DNA of 13,802 nt from NCBI GenBank assembly GCA_041592975.1, contig JBFHOZ010000045.1, forward strand, positions 1 through 13,802. The letters are read 5' to 3'. The stretch is from BM707 sp041592975 (GTDB taxonomy: Bacteria > Desulfobacterota > Desulfuromonadia > Desulfuromonadales > UBA2294). Below are positions 9,545 to 13,802 of this stretch, piece by piece. A program made the position numbers and the translations under genes. Below the pieces are notes generated by a model, which made no database searches, was not told the origin of the DNA, and saw only the letters and a list, made by a program, of their open reading frames with translations. Each line of letters begins with the position of its first letter. The first letter of the stretch is position 1.

Positions 9545-9994
9545 ATGAACCAGGTACTGTTCCTGTTCTTCCTCGCCCTTCTGGCCGGCGTCGTCATCCC
9601 GACCCAGGCCGGCATCAACGCCCAGCTCGGCAACTGGACCCGGTCGCCGGTGCTCGCCTCGGCCATCTCGTTTGCCGTCGGCACCCTGGTGTTGCTCGTC
9701 TATTCGGCCGTCATGCGGATTCCCCTGCCGGCGCTGGCGACGGCCGGGGCGCTGCCCTGGTGGGTCTGGACCGGCGGCGCTTTCGGTGCCTATTTCGTCG
9801 CCGCCACCATCTTCCTCGCCCCCAAGCTCGGCGCCACCACCATGGTCGCCCTGCTCCTCGCCGGGCAGATGGTCGCCTCGCTCGCCCTCGACCACTTCGG
9901 CCTGCTCGGCTACCCGGTCCACCCGGTCAGCCTCGGCCGTCTCGCCGGCGTCGCGATGATCGCCGGCGGGGTGATGCTGGTGCGGAATTTCTAG
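9545..9994 (+). CDS. Small DMT-superfamily membrane protein (YdcZ/DUF606-like)
   Basis: A 149-residue, almost wholly hydrophobic protein with about five predicted membrane segments. The opening (LAGVVIPTQAGINAQLGNWTRSPVLASAISFAVGT, about 14-48) and the later GAYFVAATIFLAPKLGATTMVALLLAGQM stretch are characteristic of the YdcZ/DUF606 family, half-size members of the drug/metabolite transporter superfamily. The substrate cannot be read from sequence. The start at 9545 has AAGGA 8 nt upstream. It lies 62 nt after the receiver/TPR gene and its stop is 11 nt before the yciH-like start, so those two may share a transcript. Confidence 0.85.
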   Translation: MNQVLFLFFLALLAGVVIPTQAGINAQLGNWTRSPVLASAISFAVGTLVLLVYSAVMRIPLPALATAGALPWWVWTGGAFGAYFVAATIFLAPKLGATTMVALLLAGQMVASLALDHFGLLGYPVHPVSLGRLAGVAMIAGGVMLVRNF

Positions 9995-10005
9995 GGAGTT
10001 CAGCG

Positions 10006-10356
10006 ATGGCGAACAGCCGACTGGTCTATTCTGACGACCTGGGCAGAAACTGCCCGAAATGCAGCAAGCCGCTCAACAGGTGCCGCTGCGCTAAGAGCCC
10101 GGCCGCGCCGAAGAGCGACGGCGTCGTCCGCGTCGGCCGCTCCACCGCCGGCCGCAAGGGGAGCGGGGTCACCGTCATCACCGGCGTGCCGCTCGCCGGC
10201 AGCGCGCTCAAGGAACTGGCGAAGAAACTGAAGCAGAAATGCGGCAGCGGCGGCACCGTCAAGGACGGCGTCATCGAGATCCAGGGGGAGCACCGCGACA
10301 GGCTGGTGGCGGAGCTGCAGAAAGAGGGCTGGACGGTCAAGAAGGCCGGCGGCTGA
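10006..10356 (+). CDS. YciH/SUI1-family translation initiation factor-like protein
   Basis: A 116-residue protein with a C-terminal SUI1/eIF1-like domain (about residues 40-113). Matching stretches include RVGRSTAGRKGSGVTVITGVPL, LAKKLKQKCGSGGTVKDGVIEIQG and the terminal GWTVKKAGG. Bacterial members (YciH) are proposed to affect initiation fidelity; the physiological role is not settled. The N-terminus has four Cys in C16-x2-C19-x6-C26-x-C28, which looks like a small zinc knuckle; E. coli YciH lacks it as I recall. The start at 10006 follows GGGAG with 7 nt spacing, just after the stop of the upstream membrane protein gene. The frame is open further upstream, but that extension is an out-of-frame shadow of the membrane protein. 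Confidence 0.92.
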   Translation: MANSRLVYSDDLGRNCPKCSKPLNRCRCAKSPAAPKSDGVVRVGRSTAGRKGSGVTVITGVPLAGSALKELAKKLKQKCGSGGTVKDGVIEIQGEHRDRLVAELQKEGWTVKKAGG

Positions 10357-10405
10357 GACTACCGTTCCGTTCAGCCCTGGTGCGGATCATGCTCCGGGTG
10401 CCGCG

Positions 10406-10846
10406 TCACGCGGCGGTCCCGCCGATCGTGAACGGCGACAGCTCCCGCTGCCGGTCGACCTGCTGCGCGACCTCGGCCAGCCAGTCGCCGATGGCGGCCA
10501 TATCGAGGGGCTCTGCAAGGTGCCGGCAGCCGATCGCCTCGGCACGGCGACGTTCGGCAGCCGGAAGAATTCCGGCGATGACGGCGTTGTTCTTCGCCCC
10601 CCGGCAGCCGGCCGCCATCCGTCTCTCCAGCATGGCCAGGCCGTCGGCAAGCGCGATGCCGGGACCGACGATGATCACGTCGGAGCAGATCTTCGTCGCC
10701 GCGCAGATGTTCCCGGGTGAGTGATACTGCAGGCAGGTTTGCGGATAATTGATGACCGCGACCTCGTGGCCGAGTGATTCGATGTACTGCTGCAGGGCGG
10801 GTCGGAGAGAGTCGCCCGGCCTGTAGATGAAGATTCTCAGTTTCAT
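10406..10846 (-). CDS. Receiver-fold protein lacking phosphorylation residues, riboswitch-controlled
   Basis: A 146-residue stand-alone protein with the alternating beta/alpha pattern of a CheY-like receiver (KLRIFIYRPG, LGHEVAVIN, DVIIVGPG, AVIAGIL, CRHLAEPL). The usual phosphorylation residues are absent: the N-terminal acidic pair reads YRPGD, the phospho-Asp position is Gly61 (IIVGPG), and the conserved Lys is Glu112 (AEPL). Five Cys remain (38, 48, 54, 81, 107), and the C-rich segment at 38-54 is a feature I associate with a Geobacter-type receiver family. The ATG at 10846 is preferred over the in-frame ATG at 10858 because GGAG lies 6 nt before it. It converges with the yciH-like gene (49-nt gap). 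Its leader carries a cyclic-dinucleotide riboswitch and terminator. The output is unknown; a phosphorylation-independent binding role is inferred. Confidence 0.8.
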   Translation of the reverse strand: MKLRIFIYRPGDSLRPALQQYIESLGHEVAVINYPQTCLQYHSPGNICAATKICSDVIIVGPGIALADGLAMLERRMAAGCRGAKNNAVIAGILPAAERRRAEAIGCRHLAEPLDMAAIGDWLAEVAQQVDRQRELSPFTIGGTAA

Positions 10847-10893
10847 GTCCGGCTCCATTTCCGGACGGTTCCGGTTTCATCCCCCCCTGAAAC

Positions 10894-10929
10894 AAAAAAC
10901 GCCCATCTTCAGAACCGAAGATAGACGTT
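10894..10929 (-). terminator. Intrinsic terminator of the riboswitch expression platform
   Basis: On the - strand, 10929-10917 pairs with 10910-10898 to give a 13-bp stem (ATCTTC/GAAGAT at the top, two G-U pairs below). The loop is six bases (GGTTCT) and the T-run continues after the stem at 10897-10894. It lies between the aptamer and the start of the receiver-like gene, 48 nt upstream of that start codon, so it is placed to switch off transcription of that gene. Confidence 0.85.
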
Positions 10930-10959
10930 CATTCGCCGTGTAAAACCATGCAATTCCGT

Positions 10960-11044
10960 CGTCCCTTCGGCGGCCGGGCTGTCTCGGTGAGACCCCTGGC
11001 TCTGCGTCCCCGGGTCGCCCCGGGTTTGCTATTGTCGGAGAACG
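10960..11044 (-). ncRNA. GEMM-I cyclic-dinucleotide riboswitch aptamer, G20A-type (probable 3',3'-cGAMP class)
   Basis: Read on the - strand, this matches the GEMM-I core: AGCAAACC (11030-11023), then a perfect 6-bp CCCGGG/CCCGGG hairpin capped by the GNRA loop GCGA (11024-11009), then GACGCAGAGCC (11008-10998), a second hairpin GTCTC-ACC-GAGAC (10993-10981), then AGCCCGGCCGCCG (10980-10968). Aligned by hand to the Vibrio Vc2 aptamer, the ligand-intercalating A47 is kept (11003) and C92 is kept (10970). Position 20 is A (11030) instead of G, and position 19 is U. GEMM-I RNAs with A at position 20, known from Geobacter relatives, prefer 3',3'-cGAMP. Outer helix P1 can form as CGUUCU/GGGACG (11044-11039 with 10965-10960). 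The motif is confident; the ligand is an inference from one base. Confidence 0.88.
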
Positions 11045-11049
11045 ATTCC

Positions 11050-11078
11050 ATTACAGGCGAATTTCCCGCGCTTGTCAA
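11050..11078 (-). promoter_or_regulatory. Sigma70-type promoter of the riboswitch/receiver unit
   Basis: On the - strand a perfect -35 hexamer TTGACA (11078-11073) is followed after exactly 17 nt by TGTAAT (11055-11050), five of six matches to TATAAT. The start would fall near 11043-11044, right where aptamer helix P1 begins, so promoter and RNA support each other. Confidence 0.82.
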
Positions 11079-11113
11079 GAAATAGTTGACCTTTCGGGTA
11101 AGATTTTATCCGC

Positions 11114-11170
11114 CCGCCGGGCGCTCCCTTCCGAGACGTTCCGGTCAGAACCGGCTCCGGGTCCCGGCGG
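11114..11170. repeat. GC-rich imperfect inverted repeat between divergent units
   Basis: The 8-bp arms CCGCCGGG (11114-11121) and CCCGGCGG (11163-11170) are exactly complementary and enclose an inner hairpin CCGGT-CAGA-ACCGG (11141-11154). No T-run follows on either strand, so it does not look like a terminator. It lies between the - strand promoter and the + strand porin-like gene and could be part of the latter's leader or an operator. The remainder of 11079-11290 shows only weak promoter-like hexamers on the + strand (for example TTGAGA at 11181 and TATGCT at 11198, wrongly spaced), which I do not call. Confidence 0.4.
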
Positions 11171-11290
11171 AGAAATGGTCTTGAGATGAGCGGCAACTAT
11201 GCTAGCCTTTTCTCATTCACCCCCGTCACATCCGGGCGGCTCATACAACGGTCCATCACACCGGAACACCGGTAACCAGAGGAGGGTCCC

Positions 11291-11830
11291 ATGAAAAAAA
11301 CATTCACGCTTCTCGCCTGCACACTGTTTGTCTGCTCCCTCGCCCTTGCGACAACGGCCCGGGCCGGCGACATCGGCCCCTACCTGAATTTCAGCCTCGG
11401 GCAGACCGGCGTCGATCCCGACATCTCCGATTTCGACGAGGACACCTCCTACTCGCTCGGGTTCGGGTTCTCCTTCAACCGGAATTTCGCCCTGGAGGTC
11501 AGCTACATCGATTTCGGCGACCTCAAGGACGACATCCCCCCGGTCTGGACCCTGAGCGGCGATGCCGTCACCGCCTGCGTGATCGGCAAGATCCCCCTGA
11601 ACCCGGTCGCCGCCGTCTACGGCAAGCTCGGGTTCGCCGCCTGGGACGCCGAGCTGAAGGAAGCCGGCTTCGGAACCTTTTTCAAGGATGACGGCACCGA
11701 CCTGACCATCGGGCTCGGCCTGCTGCTGCACGCCACCGACAACGTCTCCGCCTTCGTCCAGTACCAGATGTACGAGTTCGACGATCTCGATGTCGACAAC
11801 GTCTCGGCCGGCATCCAGATCGGCTTCTGA
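11291..11830 (+). CDS. Outer-membrane beta-barrel protein (OmpA-barrel-like)
   Basis: A 179-residue secreted protein. A basic MKK start, a hydrophobic core and ARA|GD give a signal peptide cut after residue 25. The mature part (about 154 residues) alternates polar and aromatic/hydrophobic residues in likely beta-strands (YLNFSLGQ, YSLGFGFSF, FALEVSYIDFG, VYGKLGFAAWDA, LTIGLGLLLHA, VSAFVQYQMYEF, VSAGIQIGF). It ends in Phe, as expected for BAM-assembled barrels. This fits an eight-stranded barrel like the OmpA membrane domain, without the peptidoglycan-binding part. GGAGG lies just upstream (11281-11285), supporting the start. Its function, whether structural, adhesion or small-solute passage, cannot be told. 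Confidence 0.82.
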   Translation: MKKTFTLLACTLFVCSLALATTARAGDIGPYLNFSLGQTGVDPDISDFDEDTSYSLGFGFSFNRNFALEVSYIDFGDLKDDIPPVWTLSGDAVTACVIGKIPLNPVAAVYGKLGFAAWDAELKEAGFGTFFKDDGTDLTIGLGLLLHATDNVSAFVQYQMYEFDDLDVDNVSAGIQIGF

Positions 11831-11855
11831 TCTCGAAACGCTCCTTGAATGACAA

Positions 11856-11889
11856 ACAGGGGGGCGACCATGTCGCCCCCCTGTCTTTT
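11856..11889 (+). terminator. Strong intrinsic terminator, probably bidirectional
   Basis: A perfect 13-bp stem, 11856-11868 with 11872-11884 (six G:C pairs in a row, closed by GAC/GTC), has a 3-base loop CAT and is followed by CTTTT on the + strand. On the - strand the stem is followed by TTGTC. It sits 26 nt after the beta-barrel gene and 36 nt past the end of the convergent isochorismatase-family gene, so it can serve both. Confidence 0.93.
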
Positions 11890-11919
11890 ATCCGGCAATA
11901 CCGATTTCAGGACAACGAC

Positions 11920-12507
11920 TCAGTCCTTGTCCGCATCCCGCTCCTTGATCAGCCCCGACACCGCCTTGAACTCCGGCGTGCCGGCCTGCTGCAGCATCTG
12001 GAACAGCGCCATCTCGGCGGTGGTGATCACCGCCCCGGCGCAGCGGGCGTTGTCGACCCCGGCGAGGAAATCCTCCTTGCGGCGCGAACAGATCGCGTCC
12101 CCCACCAGATGGACATGGTAGCTGGCCTCGAGCAGGCCGAGCACCGTCTGGTAGACGCAGACATGCGCCTCCATGCCGGTCAGGATCACCTGGGTCCGGC
12201 CGAGCCTCTTCAGCTCGTCCATGAAGGCCGGCTCGCCGCAGCAGCCGAAGCTGACCTTCTCGACCACCTTCTGTTCGCAGGCGCCCGCCAGCTCGGCGAC
12301 CGTGTGGCCGAGCCCCCGCGGGTACTGCTCCGTCGCCACCACCGGCACCCCGAGTTCCTTCGCCCCCTTGACCAGCATGTCGATGGTCTGGCGCAGCCGC
12401 TTGTAGACCTTCTTCGGCATCGCCGGCACCAGCCGCTCCTGCACGTCGACCACCACCAGCACCGCCTGGTCCCGGTCCAGCTTGAATCTGTTCAGATCAC
12501 GATTCAT
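11920..12507 (-). CDS. Isochorismatase-family cysteine hydrolase
   Basis: A 195-residue single-domain alpha/beta hydrolase of the isochorismatase superfamily. The Asp-Lys-Cys catalytic triad is visible: D21 in VLVVVDVQERL, K84 in VVEKVSFGCC, and C117 in TGMEAHVCVYQT, which also carries the cis-peptide motif. VVATEQYPRGLGHTVAEL resembles the ISOC1/ISOC2-like branch more than true isochorismatases of siderophore pathways, and no siderophore genes are nearby, so the substrate is unknown. The frame is open to 12570, but a GGAGG with 5-nt spacing points to the ATG at 12507 (an adjacent ATG at 12510 is too close). It converges with the beta-barrel gene. Its GC-rich codons match the backbone, unlike the sequence upstream of it. 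Confidence 0.92.
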   Translation of the reverse strand: MNRDLNRFKLDRDQAVLVVVDVQERLVPAMPKKVYKRLRQTIDMLVKGAKELGVPVVATEQYPRGLGHTVAELAGACEQKVVEKVSFGCCGEPAFMDELKRLGRTQVILTGMEAHVCVYQTVLGLLEASYHVHLVGDAICSRRKEDFLAGVDNARCAGAVITTAEMALFQMLQQAGTPEFKAVSGLIKERDADKD

Positions 12508-12591
12508 CATATCCTCCAATCGGCTTATCAATTTAAAAGATGTGCAACAGACCTTATCACAATTCCGCAATTCCGGCCCGAAAATCAGATG

Positions 12592-12663
12592 TCAGCGCTT
12601 CAGATATCGGTAGACATCCCTGCGATGCCCCACATGGACAACAAGGACAACGAGCTTCGACCA
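12592..12663 (-). pseudogene. C-terminal remnant of a RelE/ParE-type toxin
   Basis: On the - strand the frame reads WSKLVVLVVHVGHRRDVY (from 12663) and then RYLKR before a TGA at 12594-12592. The pattern LVVLVVxVGHRRxVY is the closing beta-strand and catalytic C-terminus of RelE-family mRNA interferases. Only about 22 codons remain. The match stops at the edge of the 25-bp repeat at 12666, and no N-terminal part or antitoxin gene is seen upstream. It is therefore a broken fragment, probably cut by insertion or recombination at the repeat. Confidence 0.7.
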
Positions 12664-12665
12664 CA

Positions 12666-12690
12666 GGGGACGTTGTTGAAATATTCACAT
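12666..12690 (-). repeat. 25-bp inverted repeat, left copy
   Basis: A perfect reverse complement of 12895-12919 (25 of 25 bases by hand), with core GTTGAAATATTCAC. Similarity stops abruptly on both sides. Together with its partner it encloses 204 nt holding the transposase remnant, and it abuts the break point of the RelE fragment. The arrangement resembles the paired REP sequences that flank RAYT genes. Confidence 0.88.
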
Positions 12691-12701
12691 ATATCAACTG
12701 C

Positions 12702-12872
12702 ATCTTGTAGCTCCCAATCTCCTTCAACGACCTCCTGCCCTCGCTGCGCCGCATGGCTGACCGCAGCGGGTGAGTAGCCAAACCGCTTCGTGACATCGTA
12801 TTCTGTCATGTGAAAGCGTCGCAGAACCAGATAACAGATTACCGATTTTGCCTGGACTTTCTTTCTCCTTGC
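12702..12872 (-). pseudogene. C-terminal fragment of a REP-associated (RAYT) transposase
   Basis: The - strand frame, open from a stop at 12908 to one at 12602, contains ARRKKVQAKSVICYLVLRRF followed by HMTEYDVTKRFGYSPAAVSHAAQRGQEVVEG. This is the DnaA-C-like helix-turn-helix tail of Y1/REP-associated tyrosine transposases common in Geobacter relatives (family pattern: RRRK..A...CY.....LG....VA..LG...AVS.AV.RGE). The catalytic Y1 domain with its HUH motif is missing, and the frame runs on past the tail into the left repeat and the RelE remnant in another frame. It is thus an inactive remnant. A possible short ORF from the ATG at 12809 has no ribosome-binding site and is not counted as a gene. 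Confidence 0.75.
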
Positions 12873-13240
12873 CCAAGGGTGTCCCTGACACAGAATGTGA
12901 ATATTTCAACAACGTCCCCATCCTTCCATTTGGTTCCATTTACGACACTTGTTTCTACAAAGTTTTTCCCAGCCGCGTTCTGCCATTTCAATACGACCTC
13001 GCCAAGATAATCTGACCTCTCCTTGATCCAGATATTTCGCGATGACCCATGTCCTGGCGTCAATTCGTTTTTCCCTAAAACCCAATGACCATTCCAATTA
13101 CATGTAAGTTTATAAATAGACCAAGCACTCATATTGTTAAAATCAATTCCCGGTGAAAGCTTCGGAGCACACCCGTAAGTGATTATAAACAACCCAACGA
13201 CCAATAGACGCAAACCCATATCATTGAATCTTTTCGACAT
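12839..13240 (-). CDS. Small predicted lipoprotein of unknown function
   Basis: A 133-residue frame with a lipoprotein signal: a hydrophobic stretch LRLLVVGLFIITYGC in which Cys24 is the lipidation site (lipobox I-T-Y-G-C), followed by APKLSPG. The body is Trp-rich, with short possible beta-strands (NGHWVLGKNEL, LGEVVLKWQNAAG, KWKDGDVVEI). I do not recognise the family. The start is uncertain: ATG 13240 overlaps the upstream gene by 20 nt, while ATG 13219 lies 1 nt after that gene's stop and gives a minimal signal peptide; neither has a clear Shine-Dalgarno sequence. The last 26 residues are encoded by the right 25-bp repeat and the transposase remnant read in another frame, so the native C-terminus may be lost. 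It probably shares a transcript with the upstream gene. Confidence 0.6.
   Translation of the reverse strand: MSKRFNDMGLRLLVVGLFIITYGCAPKLSPGIDFNNMSAWSIYKLTCNWNGHWVLGKNELTPGHGSSRNIWIKERSDYLGEVVLKWQNAAGKNFVETSVVNGTKWKDGDVVEIFTFCVRDTLGQGERKSRQNR
12895..12919 (+). repeat. 25-bp inverted repeat, right copy
   Basis: Exact reverse complement of 12666-12690. Just to its left is a small palindrome, GTGTC-CCT-GACAC (12879-12891), not present beside the other copy. The repeat lies inside the frame of the lipoprotein, where it encodes residues 108-116. Confidence 0.88.
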
Positions 13241-13802
13241 AATCGGGTCGATTACTACTGATATTCATCTGGCTAGGATTGCCGTGCACAAAAATACTTT
13301 CGTACATCGGTTGAAGCTTGTTGAAGAGGTCTTGCTTGATCTCGCTTACTGTAGGAGGATTCAGACCATAGTGTTGATTAAAGTGGTTGGTTGCTACAAT
13401 TATTCGATTATAAGAATAAAGTTGCCGCACCTTTCCTTCAAGTATCATTGGGCAAGAAATATCAATATCAAAGATTGTCAAGTGTCCATTGCCCCACTTC
13501 GGATTGCTTGAATCAGGGCCATAACTTTGTGATTTTTCAAACTGATAACATGAAAAGCCAGCCAGCTTGGTCAAGTTCCCTTTCACATCAGTTACCCCAA
13601 CCTCCTTCTTCCATTCATCCGTGTAGAACTCCTTGAGTCTCTTATCAATAAATTTGTTGAGATCCCCCGTTGAAAATACTTCATTCAACTCCGTTTTCTT
13701 ATTTTCGAAACGTTCCATGTTCTCCAACCCAAGGCGAGAGTCAAAAGCGATTCCATAGTAAGAACTTTTCCCTTTCATAATGGTCATATGGTTTTCAATT
13801 AC
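13221..13802 (-). CDS. Unrecognised protein, probably cut at its 5' end by the window
   Basis: The frame is open from the right edge (13802) to a TGA at 13223-13221. The first ATG (13787) would give 188 residues, but neither it nor the ATG at 13778 has a ribosome-binding site, and the frame continues upstream to the edge, so the true start may lie outside. The protein is soluble-looking and mixed in charge, with no signal peptide or membrane segment. Visible stretches include MERFENKKTELNEVF, FIDKRLKEFYTDEWKKEVGV, HLTIFDIDISCPMIL and NRIIVATNHFNQHYGL. I cannot place it in a family. AT-rich codons set it apart from the GC-rich genes to the left. The lipoprotein gene follows at once, so the two are likely co-transcribed. 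Confidence 0.6.
   Translation of the reverse strand, partial: VIENHMTIMKGKSSYYGIAFDSRLGLENMERFENKKTELNEVFSTGDLNKFIDKRLKEFYTDEWKKEVGVTDVKGNLTKLAGFSCYQFEKSQSYGPDSSNPKWGNGHLTIFDIDISCPMILEGKVRQLYSYNRIIVATNHFNQHYGLNPPTVSEIKQDLFNKLQPMYESIFVHGNPSQMNISSNRPDYVEKIQ

Noticed and set aside
10371..10895. 174-codon - strand frame overlapping the receiver-like gene, with an internal ATG at 10880 after a G-run
   Set aside because: The G-run resembles a ribosome-binding site but is too close to the ATG, and the product is an Arg-rich shadow; the alternative frame has a receiver fold and a better-spaced GGAG.
11081..11114. TTGACC followed by TTATCC as a + strand promoter for the beta-barrel gene
   Set aside because: Spacing of about 14 nt and a poor -10 hexamer; not supportable.
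11845..12777. 310-codon + strand frame opposite the isochorismatase gene
   Set aside because: Begins inside the terminator stem and crosses the RelE and transposase remnants; His/Leu/Arg-rich antisense shadow without motifs.
12666..12919. Possible CRISPR array because of the two 25-bp repeats
   Set aside because: There are only two copies, in inverted orientation and 204 nt apart; no spacer periodicity.
12724..12939. 71-codon - strand frame starting MEPNGRMGTLLKYSH
   Set aside because: Reads the 25-bp repeat and transposase remnant out of frame; a spurious ORF created by the repeat, not a gene.

Overview
The window reads as the chromosome of a GC-rich (by eye about 65% GC) Desulfuromonadales/Geobacter-like bacterium. 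The grounds are the gltB-gltD pair, a receiver + PATAN-like + J-like + TPR fusion protein, a Cys-rich receiver-like protein of a kind I associate with that group, and a GEMM-I riboswitch of the variant form known from Geobacter relatives. This placement is an inference from gene content, not from a search.

Layout. (1) 1-5823, + strand: glutamate synthase large subunit gltB, cut by the window's left edge just before its catalytic Cys, then small subunit gltD. Together they make the two-subunit NADPH-GOGAT for ammonia assimilation. (2) 5914-9482, + strand: plsY (acyl-phosphate:glycerol-3-phosphate acyltransferase), mltG (endolytic murein transglycosylase) and the multidomain receiver/TPR protein, with gaps of only 4 nt, a likely envelope-related operon. 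(3) 9545-10356, + strand: a YdcZ/DUF606 small membrane protein and a YciH/SUI1-family translation factor with an N-terminal Cys cluster. (4) 10406-11078, - strand: a complete regulatory unit. A sigma70-type promoter (TTGACA-17 nt-TGTAAT) leads straight into a GEMM-I cyclic-dinucleotide aptamer with A where the c-di-GMP class has G20, the change linked to 3',3'-cGAMP recognition. A strong intrinsic terminator follows, then a small receiver-fold protein that has lost its phosphorylation residues. (5) 11291-11830, + strand: an outer-membrane beta-barrel protein. It converges, across a strong probably bidirectional terminator, on a - strand isochorismatase-family hydrolase (11920-12507).

(6) From about 12510 to the right end the composition becomes AT-rich and the sequence looks like a decayed accessory region, all read on the - strand. 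It holds the last ~22 codons of a RelE-type toxin, the C-terminal HTH part of a REP-associated (RAYT) transposase lying between two perfect 25-bp inverted repeats, a small lipoprotein whose reading frame ends inside this debris, and an unrecognised gene that runs off the window.

The most interesting item is region 4: a cyclic-dinucleotide (probably cGAMP-class) riboswitch that seems to control a non-phosphorylatable receiver protein. The leader also shows mutually exclusive antiterminator and terminator pairings.
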